Shown here one piece after another: positions 16,660 to 34,926 of a stretch of DNA of 64,000 bases. Positions within the stretch are counted from its first letter, which is position 1. Each line of letters opens with the position of its first letter. The stretch is from Callaeas wilsoni (Eukaryota > Chordata > Aves > Passeriformes > Callaeidae), in assembly GCA_013398955.1 (NCBI GenBank), contig VWPU01011840.1, positions 1-64,000 of the forward strand, written 5' to 3'. The notes below the pieces were generated by a model, which was not told the origin of the DNA, did no database searches, and saw only the letters and a list, made by a program, of their open reading frames with translations. Made by a program: the position numbers and the translations under genes.

Positions 16660-17255
16660 GATAGGTGCTCAGAGGCCCATCCAACCTATCCTTGAACATT
16701 TCCAGGGGTGGGGCAGCCACAGCTCCTCTGGGCAACCTGTTACTGTGCCTCACCACCCTCAGAGTAAAGAATTTCTTCCTGATATCTAATCTAAAGCTAC
16801 TCTCTTTGCGTTCGGATCCATTCTCTCTTTTCCTGTTCTTGTAAAAGGTCCTTCTCCATTTTTCTTGTGGCTCCCTTCAGGTACTGGAAGGCCACAATTA
16901 GGTCACCTCAAAACCTTTTCTAGGCTCAACAATCCCAAATCTCTTAGCCTTTCTGTGCATGGGGAGGTGCTCCACCCCTCTAATCACCTTGGTGTCCCTC
17001 CTCTGGACTTGTTCCAACAGGCTGATGTCCTTCCTGTGCTGGGGACCGCAGAGCTGAATGCAGCACTCCCGATAGTGTCTCAAAGAGCAGAGCAGGGGGC
17101 AGAATCCCCTCCCTTACCGCGCTGGCCACGCTGCTTTTGATGCAGCCCAGGATACAGTTGGGCTTCCTGGGCTGCAAATGGACATTGTCGGCTCTCATCT
17201 AACCTCTCATCCACCGGAAATCCCAAGTCCTTTTCAGAAGGGCTGCTTTTTATCT
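16660..17255 (-). mobile_element. CR1 LINE 3'-end fragment, antisense to EYA1
   Basis: Read on the minus strand, this matches the end of avian CR1 ORF2 and its 3' UTR. On the + strand it shows the typical reversed signature: 'CCATCCAACCTATCCTTGAA', then 'AAGAATTTCTTCCTGATATC', then 'CCACAATTAGGTCACCTC' and 'CAGGATACAGTTGGGCTTCC'. The minus-strand translation around 17083-16898 keeps the ORF2 C-terminal pattern (LRSPAQEGHQ, VQRRDTKVIRGVEHLP) but with frame breaks. The usual ATTCTATG tail is not seen, so the very 3' end is lost or decayed. The 5' side is truncated, as is normal for CR1. Confidence 0.92.
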
Positions 17256-19216
17256 AGAACAACTGGTGCTGTAATTCTCTACACTGTGTGAGGCAGTTCA
17301 GCATAGTCCTCAGGCTGCTAAGTTGAAATTTTCTAAAAATGGGGATATGGAATATTGTTTCTCCAACAGAGAAGAGGAAAAGTTTGGAGAAAGCACATAC
17401 TGAAAACCTCCACTCTTTACTCCAAGTTAGGTTGATCTATCTTATTTTCCTCTCTTTTGCCCCACCACAGATATCAGCTATAGAGGAAAGCATCTTTCAT
17501 TGTTATTTCCAAAAGTATAATTGCATTATGGAAACTAGGTTCAGAAGACTTGCAAATTCTGGGTAAACTCAGAGTAGTCTATGAGAGAGTATGAGTCTGA
17601 ATGTAAAATGTAACTGTATAACCTTCTAAGAAAAAGCAGAAGATAATGTAGATGCTATAATTTTTCCTATCTAGATTGACAAACTGTAGAACATGTAAAA
17701 GTCTGGTAGTTTCTGAAAAATTACTTGTGATAGACACTTTGCAATAAATATTTCATTGTATCTGTGTGTTAGACAAAGTATTTAGTCATTAAACAGATGG
17801 TGAATAACTTACATACTGTGTTTTTAAGAAATACTTTTGTATTAGAGTTATGGTTCAGATCATGAGCACGCTTTTGAAGTGAACCTCGTGGCCACCTTTT
17901 CTTACCACATTAATTCCCCTTAGGGAGTCTCTTGGCATTCACTTTTTTCAAAAAAGCTGCTTTGCAGAAGTGCAGCTAATGTTCTCAAGCTGAATAACCC
18001 CTCTCAAAGATGCCCAACCTCTGGACGCTGGACCCTCTGCCCCAACTGTTTCACTTCATTAAACTTTCCTAAATGGACTGCACTGCTTGTTAATGCAGAC
18101 ACAGCAGAGTTTTGTGCTCAGCTAAGCATTGACCTCCCAAGTTAGCAGACAAAAAACCTGTATGAGAGTCAAAAGAAAATAATGGGCCATTAGTAAAATC
18201 TTGAGAGATTTCTTCCAAATCCCATGGAGGAAGCTTGGTGAAGTAAATAGACATGCAGAAGTAAGAATGTGGATTGGCAACTAAAGGAAAGATCTTTTTG
18301 TGAAAAGAGGGAAGTCCCTCTGCCTCACCCTTTCCAAACTTGGTACCAAAGGTTTCTGCTAGTGATGGTTGTAATCCTGAACATACATGTATAGACAAAC
18401 TAGGGAGTAGCTATTGGTGCTGATTTTGCGTCCATGCCAGGTCAGCCCCATCCTTGCTCTTTGTACTGTCCTGATCTAAACATTACAGACTTTGCACTGG
18501 ACTGACAGAAAGGGAAATGGTTTATTTACTTGAGGTTTTATTAAAAGTCATTAATTGATTATTAATTATGAATTAGCATGAGTCAGGAGATAATTTCTTG
18601 GTGTTTTTCTTTTTTACTCTCAGATAGTCTTGCTGTGTTGTGGGTGCAAAGGGGTAAAATGTAAAAGCATTCTTTGAAGTATTTGGTGAGGACTGTGTCC
18701 CCTTTCTTTATTCAGGGTCGTTGAGTACAAAGTTGGTTTTCATTTTGAGAGGAGAAATCCACCACAAGAAAAGTGTTTTACTTCATCACAAATTCTTGAA
18801 AATTTTTCCTCTGAAAATTTATTTAATTGAAAACAAAATTTGAACAGCCCTCAGTGAAAACCATTTAAAAATTATTTCCTCTTTTATCTTATTGAATTTG
18901 CTGTCTTTCAAGCCTGTAAATGCTGTGTGACCTGATCTAAATGTGGATCCTTATTGTTGGGTCTGCAGGATTAAGAGGAATCAGGACAGGTGCAGAGAGT
19001 TGCATGGGGACTTCTGGTTTGTTACAGTGGCTCTTATTCCTTGGGGACAGGAATAACCCTCTTGATCATCTTATATTTATGTGTAAATCATAGCTGCCAG
19101 TGTTTTGCATTGTTTGTATACACAAATACATAAAATGCAAAATATCGATAGCCATGATTTAGAATATATTTGGCAGATTTTTGTTTTATTGAGTTTGTAT
19201 CTGTAGTGAGTGTGTG

Positions 19217-19230
19217 TGCATGCGCATGCA
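19217..19230. promoter_or_regulatory. 14-base palindrome with two GCATG cores near an EYA1 acceptor
   Basis: TGCATGCGCATGCA is a perfect palindrome 46 bases before the exon starting at 19277. On the transcribed RNA it gives UGCAUG (19217-19222) and GCAUG (19225-19229), both RBFOX-type motifs. As DNA it also resembles an NRF1-like site. Function is inferred only. Confidence 0.35.
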
Positions 19231-19276
19231 AGAATATTAGGAGCATATAGACTATCTTCTGTTTATATTTCTATAG

Positions 19277-19357
19277 TTAAAACAGAACCAATGAACAGCA
19301 GTGAGATCGCTACTACTACTACCACAGACGGGTCTTTAGACAATTTCTCAGGATCAG
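19277..19357 (+). CDS. EYA1: EYA1 coding exon, KTEPMNSSE segment (81 bases)
   Basis: Acceptor CTATAG and donor TCAG|GTAAGG. The exon is 81 bases, phase 1 to phase 1, so it can be skipped in frame. It encodes VKTEPMNSSEIA, a run of five threonines, then DGSLDNFSGS. Human EYA1 has the same segment with a shorter, mixed Ser/Thr/Ala run. The V-K-T-E at residues 42-45 is a perfect consensus for SUMO attachment. The region belongs to the disordered transactivation half. The five-Thr run is coded by a short ACT repeat (about 19311-19325), a likely source of length variation between species. Confidence 0.97.
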
Positions 19358-21268
19358 GTAAGGAATAAACAAAAGTTTTAAGCTCAGCATTTTTTCATTT
19401 ATTATTTTCTTATCCCACGTGGTCTAAACCTGTGCACATCTCTTAAAAAGCCTTATGCAATTGCCAGCTTATGCCTATTTCTGTTCATTTGAGTCTAAGT
19501 CAACAGTTTCCCCAAGTAAGGAGCATTACGGTATCAGTCTTATTAATGTCCATTAGTGTCTTCGGGGTGAGTCTCACTGGGGAGCATTCTGGCCCAGAGT
19601 AATTACTTTTTGTTTTCTGTGAGTAAACATACATGCCTCTGTGATTATTATTCTAACTGAGAGGTAGGCCTTCCTCACTTATTGTAATTTATTATTTCCA
19701 AGACATTCATTCTTTTGTCAGGCTGCTTTTCTTCGAGGAAGCCAAATGCATCCTAGCTTCTGACATACAGAACACAAACACTGTGAGAACAACCTAAGGA
19801 GTTTGCTCAATTTTTCTCACCTGTGGACTAACTGGTATTTCTAGCACATTGGTTTCATGGTGCAAATCAAATCAAAAAAGAATCTAATAATATATTGTGG
19901 GATTACATTTCAACAGTAGCAAAATTTGACAACTCATGACCAGTCAGACTCCTAGTAGTCAGTGCTTTCCTGGTCTTGTCACAGCTTCCATTTTCTACAC
20001 AGGCTGTTGAGTATAAAAACATCAAGCCCGAAAGCTCAAAGAAAGGTTTCTAAGGTATTTTAATTCTCTGAAAGAAGAAAATACAGTGTGTACCTAATAG
20101 TAGCTACATACATCTGTGGTTCTCTGACTAAAGGCCGGACTGTAACATTTGGCATATCTGAAGCCTCACAGACCACAGAAGAGAAAAACTGTCGGGTGCG
20201 GAAGGCACAGAAAGAGGCTCCCTGCTTCCCTCCCAGAGTGTAAAGATGATGGATTTTGCCTGTAGCTGGCCAGGAAAGGGGTAGCTGGGGAGGGGTAATT
20301 ACGCGTGCCTTGTTTATTTCCAAGTACTTAGCAATAAGGCCTGTTGTTTCTCGGGCTGTCTGATTTTACAGTAGTCTCATAACCTGCCGCTGACCCTTTC
20401 CTGGCAAAGGCTTCCAAGCCCACCTTGGGACCTAGAGGAGAAGTGACACCCAGACAGTAACCAGAGCGGGAAGGGCTCCCAAAACTATCGCGCCAAGCAG
20501 AGTAGGCCAGCACAGCCACCACGCTCAGAGCAGCACCCAGAAATGCTGAGAGGAACGGGCAGTGTGGGTGGGAGGCTCAGAGCAGCACCCAGAAATGCTG
20601 AGAGGAACGGGCAGTGTGGGTGGGAGGCTCCCTGGGGGAGCGGCTCCCGGCGCAGCCTCCTCTGCTTGCGTGTTTCGCTGGCGGCATCTCCACCTCGAAC
20701 ATCTTTATGCAATACTGATTTGAAGGTCTGAAAGCATTTTAGACAGCAGATAAGGTGGAAGAAAATAGAAGTGTAATAAGGGAATCCATAGTCTGTATTA
20801 GGAATTATTTTTTTTTAAAAAGAGGCGCGTGCTCTGAAGCGGGCCATATGTTTTCAATCGAGGCACGCATAAAGCTCCTTCATAAAATGTAGGTCTTAAA
20901 AATTCTAAAAGTTAATAAAATGTTGCACTTGAGATATCAACAATCCTTTGAAAATATGAAGGGAAATGTTTCCATTAGGAAATAGGTTGTTTGCATTGAA
21001 AGTGTTGCCTGTGTGCAACCAAAGAATAAACTACGGCTCAGGAGTTGTACAAAGGGGCAATTTAGTGTTTGAGATTTGCAATCAAGATTTTAATGTTAAG
21101 CATTCTTGTATAGTTCCTCATAAAATATTATTTTCTATCTAAGGTATCAATGATATTTGAATTTAATTAAAATCTTGTTAATACTCTGAAATTCTATTAG
21201 AAAAAATAATATTTATCTTTGGTGTGTGTATTTACACTTCTGTATGCTTTCTTTTCTCCTTGGTGCAG
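19358..21268 (+). other. EYA1: EYA1 intron, 1.9 kb, with a CpG-rich patch
   Basis: AT-rich except for about 20450-20700, which is GC-rich with several CpG and holds a perfect 52-base tandem duplication. No gene is seen. ORFs in the CpG patch follow from its composition. Confidence 0.75.
20523..20630. repeat. Perfect 52-base tandem duplication
   Basis: The 52-base unit starting GCTCAGAGCAGCACCCAG at 20523 is repeated without mismatch from 20575, followed by four bases of a third copy. It is part of a GC-rich patch inside an EYA1 intron. The perfect identity suggests a recent duplication or, less likely, an assembly artefact. Confidence 0.97.
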
Positions 21269-21338
21269 CAATTGGAAGCAGTGGTTTCAGCCCAAGACAA
21301 ACACACCAGTTCTCCCCACCACAGATTTACCCTTCCAA
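21269..21338 (+). CDS. EYA1: EYA1 coding exon, [12 protein letters not shown] segment (70 bases)
   Basis: Acceptor GGTGCAG and donor CCAA|GTATGA. It encodes [19 protein letters not shown] then IYPSN, nearly identical to human EYA1. Phase 1 in, phase 2 out: skipping this exon alone would shift the frame, while skipping it with the next exon would not. It lies in the Pro/Ser/Tyr-rich N-terminal region. A trinucleotide repeat begins about 18 bases after the donor. Confidence 0.97.
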
Positions 21339-21901
<563 letters not shown>

Positions 21902-22936
21902 TAGATCAAGATCATGTGACCCTTGGGTTAGTACTTAGTGGGACAGCTGTGCCCTAGAGCATTTCTTGTGGAACACTGTTAAGTTTTCCCTCCTTGGAAT
22001 GAGTGACGCTTAATTTATGTATTAAAGAGCTAAAAAGGTACTCAAGAAGGTGAACCCATTTTGGGATCAGGGGAAGAGGTTCATTAGCTTTTCCTTGGTG
22101 ATGTCAAAAATACAGCACTGAAATGGGAAAAGAGGTCGGGGCTTCCATGACACAGGCCCAGCCCCTGGCGCCCTGCTCGGGGCTCTGCTCCCCAGCAGTG
22201 CGGGAGGTTACGTCGGGACATAAAGGTCTGAATTTCAGCTAATGCAGATTACTGGAACCCAGATGAATCTGCGAGGCTGTGCTGATTTTCAGCAAGCAAA
22301 AAAACTGATTCAAAAATGCCTCCATCAAAAAAAGCTCACTTTCCAATGTTTTAAAACTCCTGGGAGGTGAAAATTGAGGTAAATTGCCACCAAAGCTCTA
22401 TCTGCCTGATGAAGGAGATAGTACTAAGTAGCAAATATTTCCAAAAAAATTTAATTTAAAAACAAGCTGCCATGGGTGAGACCATTTTCCTGCCAGACTG
22501 TCTGCTGGCAGACCACATAGCAGTGCAGCAGCGAGGATGCATTATTAGAAAATAGGTCTTATATTCCTCTGGGGGACTATATTAAAAATATACAATCCAC
22601 ATGCTTTGAGCAGTATATTTTGTAAAAATACATGCAGATAATGTAAGTTTTATACGAAAAGAACAGAACTCACCATACAAGCTGTTCACTTTAAAATTGT
22701 TAAAAGTTTTAAGTGAAAAACTGGTGAATCTCTCATCTTGAAGTCTGCAAGTTGCAAATCCACTGGATCTCAGGTATATCCTATGGCAGATTATGGTGAA
22801 CAGTAGGTAAAAGAAATACATTATTATTTCCCCTTAGTTTAAAATAGGGTTCTAAGTTGAAATTGGATGTTTCAGTTTCAGTTCGAATGCACATGGTTTA
22901 AACTTACACTATGAAATGGGGAGTCTTGGACACATG

Positions 22937-22954
22937 CACACACACACACACACA
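22937..22954. repeat. (CA)9 microsatellite
   Basis: Nine uninterrupted CA units in an EYA1 intron, likely length-polymorphic. Confidence 0.95.
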
Positions 22955-23153
22955 GAAGAGCTCCTGTTGCTGATGAGAGCTTGTCTGCTGATTCCATCTG
23001 GATCAGGTGGGGTGATAACAGAAAACCCCTTTCCCCACCCTGCTTTTGTTGACCTGTTTCTCCTGAGGACACCTCGTGTTCATACTTGGCTGACTGCTAG
23101 GCTTGGGCAGCCCAAACAGTGACTTTTTTGTTTTTTGCTTGGTTCCTCTGGAT

Positions 23154-23217
23154 GAAATCCTGACCTCACTGAAGTCAACGCTAAAATTCCCACTGACTTC
23201 AGCCAGGCCTTGATTTC
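23154..23217. repeat. Imperfect palindrome, probable ancient amniote interspersed repeat
   Basis: The left arm GAAATCCTGACCTCACTGAAG and the reverse complement of the right arm (GAAATCAAGGCCTGGCTGAAG) pair over about 26 bases, separated by a short AT-rich loop. The 'AAATCCTG...CACTGAAGTCAA' wording is familiar from old dispersed repeats of birds, turtles and crocodiles. I cannot name the family with certainty. Confidence 0.55.
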
Positions 23218-25896
23218 ACTACTTGAGTTTAGCTGTCTCACTGTCGTCGGAGCTGTAATTGAGAGTTGCTTTACTTGGCAACTGCTTGTGGGGGTTAACA
23301 TGCTTGCCTGCTCTTTTGTTTTGGTTTGGTTTTTTGCCTAGTCCATCCCCCATGCCTAGGACTTCAGATAAATTTGCAATATTTTACATTGCAGAGCTAC
23401 TTTGACCACTGAAATCCTCAGCTCCTGAGCCAAGAGAATTTTTACATGTTTAGTTCTTTTCAGACCGTGCCTTGTGGCTGGTGCTAAGGTGCTCCTTGCT
23501 GGTGTACTTTATAGGAGTTATATTTAAAAGCAAATAACTTTAAAATTTTTGGGACCTAACATATATTTTTGCATATTTAAGGCATGCCATATAATCTATG
23601 CTCCCAAATTAGATTATGTGGGGAGTGTTAGGACACTCATTTGCAACTGAAGCCTTGATTAGAGCCAAAATTCTACTCCGATGTGCAGCTTAGACCCCAT
23701 GTACCCTCTGTCTTGCCTTTCTTTCATTCAGGCAGAAATCTTACAGCAGTATAGAGGGAGAAGACTTATGCCTATGTGAAAGGAAAAACTGAGTTGAGGC
23801 CTCTTTTTTTTTGTTTCTTTACTCTGGGTCTACTGGAAGAAAGAGTATTCATGAGTTCCTCTATCAGCCTGCCTCAAGTTTTTTCTCTCAAGAGTGGTGT
23901 TTGGGAAGGTGCTGTCCCAACTGTACCTCTAGCCTCTTCATTTTTCCAGTTCCCCACCTCCACAGCCATGCAGCCATGCAGGCAGGAAAGGGGGTGGAGG
24001 GGAATGCCATTGACAGCTGCTGCCCTGCGGCTCCTGGCTCTGCTTCATCTGCAAAGCCCCTGAGGAGGCTGGAGAATTTCCTGAAGCTCTCTCCTCCTGC
24101 CTGCTCCAGCACCAGCATCTAGCAAAGGCTTTGCTTACCAACTTCTTTACTTTCCAGATCCTGGCAGTCCTCTTGTGTCACTGTCCCTTCCCACTTCCTT
24201 GAGTACATTAGACTTGGGAGAAGGGAGCATCAAGGTTTGATGAGTGAAGGCTTTCTGGATGAGAGCAAGTGTGAGAGTAAGTCTCAGGAGATGAAAGGCT
24301 CTTCATAGCATGGAGGTTTGCAAAAGGGCATGTCGGTGCCAAGTTGTCTTCACTCAAGTGGCATCCTCCTACTGCTGCTTTTGATCATCTCCTCCTGCTC
24401 GGTCTGAGATGGGGAGTTGGATCAGGCTGTTAAAGGAAATTTAGACTAGAAATTTAATGCTTGATTTAGTTAAACTTTCTCTAAGCCATATTTAATCAGC
24501 ATTTCAGAAGTCCTTAAACAGACAACAAATGGGGATTGTTGATACCAAATCATCCATAGCAGGAGTTTCCCCTTGGAAATGAGGTGTCAAGATTTGTCAT
24601 TCGAACTGCTTAATTGTAACATGAAACAGAAGAATCAAGTAAGCATCAGGGAAAAACAAGCAAACAGGGTTAGTATGGCAGTTGGAAGGTCTGACAGAAG
24701 GCATTAAGGTTAATTAATGACAGCAGTTGAAAAATAATTATTTAGATGGCAGAAAATGTGCTGCCATTTGTATACAGGGAGGTATTGAAGTTTTGCCAAC
24801 ACAGTAACTTCTGAGCCCTTTCTTACCTTGAAACATTGTTGAATATTGTCTAAAGAAAAATCCAACCAGGAAATGGACTTAGATTAACAGTAATTTTCAA
24901 AGGAATGTTACTAGTTCACACTTAGTTAATTCAGTTCAAATATTGTTGGTTTCTGAACAATGAGGTATCACTGAATGCCACAGTGAAACCTAATAATATT
25001 GTATCACTTTTCCATTACTTTGTCTATAATTATTTTTAAATGGTAGTTCATGTTGGGACAACATTATAATTAAAACTAAGAGACAGAGGCTGAATTGTGC
25101 GCATTTCCTCAGTATATTGCTTGCTGATATTTGCTTGCTCATTGCCTTACAAATTGAGGGAAGAATCACTGAAACTGGACAGCAAGTCATTCATTGATCA
25201 GACTTTGGATTCTTTTATAACTAAATTTAGAAATGAAAGAGTAATGTGGTGTGTAATGGATTTCCCCGTCAGGGCAGATTAATGACTCTATGTTTTTCCC
25301 AGTTCAGGAGATTGCTTCAGGAATAGTTCCTGTCTCTTAGGTGCTTATTTGTTAAAAACTAAATTAGTGTTTAATTACCTTTGAAAAATCATCATTGCAC
25401 TTAATACTGCTAGTTCTCTTTATCCACTTCTAATTCCTTAAAAAACCATTATTCGAGCTGTGTAATTTTCATGTAGGAATAATATACAATGCAATTCTCA
25501 GTTATGTCATTAATGGGTAGATGGCAGGAGAGCTTGGCTATGCTATGCTTCATTAAATTCATATAAAGTTGCTAATCTACCTCTGTGTAATGTCATGAAT
25601 ATATGGAAAAGTTTGCCTCTGGCAGGAAAGGAAAAAAGGAATAATGCAACTTCCTGCTCATGTATAAATTTCTTTCGCAGTTATTGGAAACACAGTTTTG
25701 AATTTAACCTCTCCCTAGTGAACTTCAGTTTTCCATGTGCTTTTAGACTGCCCTTATATTAATTTGTGCATGCTCTCAATATTTTTTCTCTCAGGCAATA
25801 GTAGGTATATGTTAAAATGGCTGTTAATTAAGTGATTTTGTTTTCCATCCCTGTTTGAATATGAACAAATAGATTTGCTGTCACTAACTGATTTAG

Positions 25897-26034
25897 GTGC
25901 ATTGTGGGCAGGCATCAAGACAGAAGGTGGATTGGCACAGTCACAGTCACCTGGACAGACAGGATTTCTGAGCTACGGTGCCAGCTTTAGCACACCTCAA
26001 CCTGGACAGGCTCCCTATAGCTACCAGATGCAAG
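25897..26034 (+). CDS. EYA1: EYA1 coding exon, [12 protein letters not shown] segment (138 bases)
   Basis: Acceptor GATTTAG and a rather weak donor CAAG|GTCTGT. The exon is 138 bases, phase 1 on both sides, hence skippable in frame. It encodes [20 protein letters not shown], then [20 protein letters not shown] and SYQMQ, as in other vertebrate EYA1. I-K-T-E at residues 147-150 of the deduced protein is the second perfect SUMO consensus. The Tyr/Pro/Gln repeats are typical of the EYA transactivation domain. Confidence 0.98.
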
Positions 26035-33309
<7,275 letters not shown>

Positions 33310-34884
33310 TGAAAGGGGATTGAATTGGACTTTTTTTTTGTGTAGTTGTTGATTTTTTTCTTTTTTATTATTTCTTAATCCTGAGCCTGTGGCGTATCTT
33401 GGACAGATTTTAACAGAAAATAGACTAAAGAGGATCAGAAAAAGTTCTAAAGCTTATCTGGAATACAAGTTGTTTGTATTTATTTGTAAAGTGTTTGTGT
33501 TAAAAATTGCAGGGTGTGGATAAGTCTTTACAGTAAACAAGAACCTGGTGCTTTTAAGCTCTGCCTTCATTAAGATAAACCCTTTTGATTTTTCTTAAAT
33601 AAGACTGAAATCTAGGGGCCGTCAAACCATAACCCAACTGTCTACCTGAAAGAGAGCTTTTGAGTTCTTTACTTTCAGAGGACGTAATAATACTTGCAAT
33701 GGAGATTGAAATTGCACAAGTGTTTCCATTTTAAGAAAAGATTTTCTGTGGCTTATTCTTTTTCCCAGTCATTTTACCTTCCTTGGTGAAATTTGGCAGT
33801 CTTTTACTAGTTGAGATATTTTCTGAACATTTATGCCAAACTGCTCCAGCTGTTTTTGGAAATGAAGGGTGAAAAATACTTTTCTCATTATTAAAAAAAG
33901 TAAAAATCCATTTATTTAACAGTTCAAGCATGCCAGTCATTAGTAGATGGCAGAAGTTGGAAGTCTGTCAGAGAGAAAGTCCAAGGTTGCAGATGTGTTT
34001 CTCAGTAATGCAAGAAGAAGCAGTTATGATTTGGCAGTGGTATCAGGTGGTTTTGTTTTGGACTTCTTTGGGATAAAGTTGGTTTTAGTTCTCTTGAAGC
34101 ACTTGATGGGACTGATCTTCCATGTGCAATGCTAAATTTTAATGTAATTTGCTAGGCTTCTGTTGCTTTTCTGCATGAGTGTGCACCTGAAAAAAATGTT
34201 ATGAAGCGTTGTCTCTTTTGAGACATTTGCTGCAAGTAAGTAGGGAAAAAAATACAGCTGGTGTGTGCATATATATACACAAGGTCACATGTGTGCGCTG
34301 TATTTGAGAAAGGAATCTTTCTAAATATGTGAGTGCTTATTGGGGTCTATGGCATTTAGATATGGATGCATATTGATACCTGCATAAATATCCTGCTTTT
34401 CACTTTTTAAATTATTTTGCTTTTGTTTTCTTGTGATTTGGTTTGCTTTTTTTTTAAGTTGGAAGCAGTTGAGCTCCTCTTAGCCCACAACCCAAATGTG
34501 ATCAAGTTTTAGCTGTTACCAAGATATTAAAATTGAATCATTGTGTTGTCTGGCTCTTGACCGTTTGCAAAATCTTTGCATGTATTTTTCTAAAGTCATT
34601 GATCTTTACTATAGCATTTACTTCCTAAAAGCTGTAGTAAATGTGCATATGAAGAGAGTGGGTATATTTTTCCCAAGGACTAACTTAGTGGCTTAAAGGC
34701 TGTCCTCCTATTTAAATAATTTTCTGTGCTCTTTAAGCCTGAATAGAGCTTTTCTCAGTTCCTTTTTAAGAGGTCTTTCTTTTCTCCCTCACATCTTCCA
34801 TACTCTTCTTATGACAGTTTTGTCTAAAAATTTGGAAGAATTTGGTGGGCTTTCTCGTGGATGAGTTCTGCACCTAATCCTTCT

Positions 34885-34926
34885 TCTAATTTGTATTATC
34901 TAATTTGTATTATCTAATTTGTATTG
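34885..34926. repeat. 14-base unit repeated three times
   Basis: TCTAATTTGTATTA occurs at 34885, 34899 and (with a changed last base) 34913. A short AT-rich minisatellite-like array. Confidence 0.9.

Larger units (their letters stand above)
8906..19276 (+). other. EYA1: EYA1 long intron, 10.4 kb
   Basis: Mostly AT-rich intron. It contains one antisense CR1 LINE fragment (16660-17255), a GCATG motif at 8946-8950 just after the cassette exon, and a GCATG-containing palindrome at 19217-19230 shortly before the next exon. I see no other gene; the short ORFs on both strands show no known protein. Confidence 0.75.
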
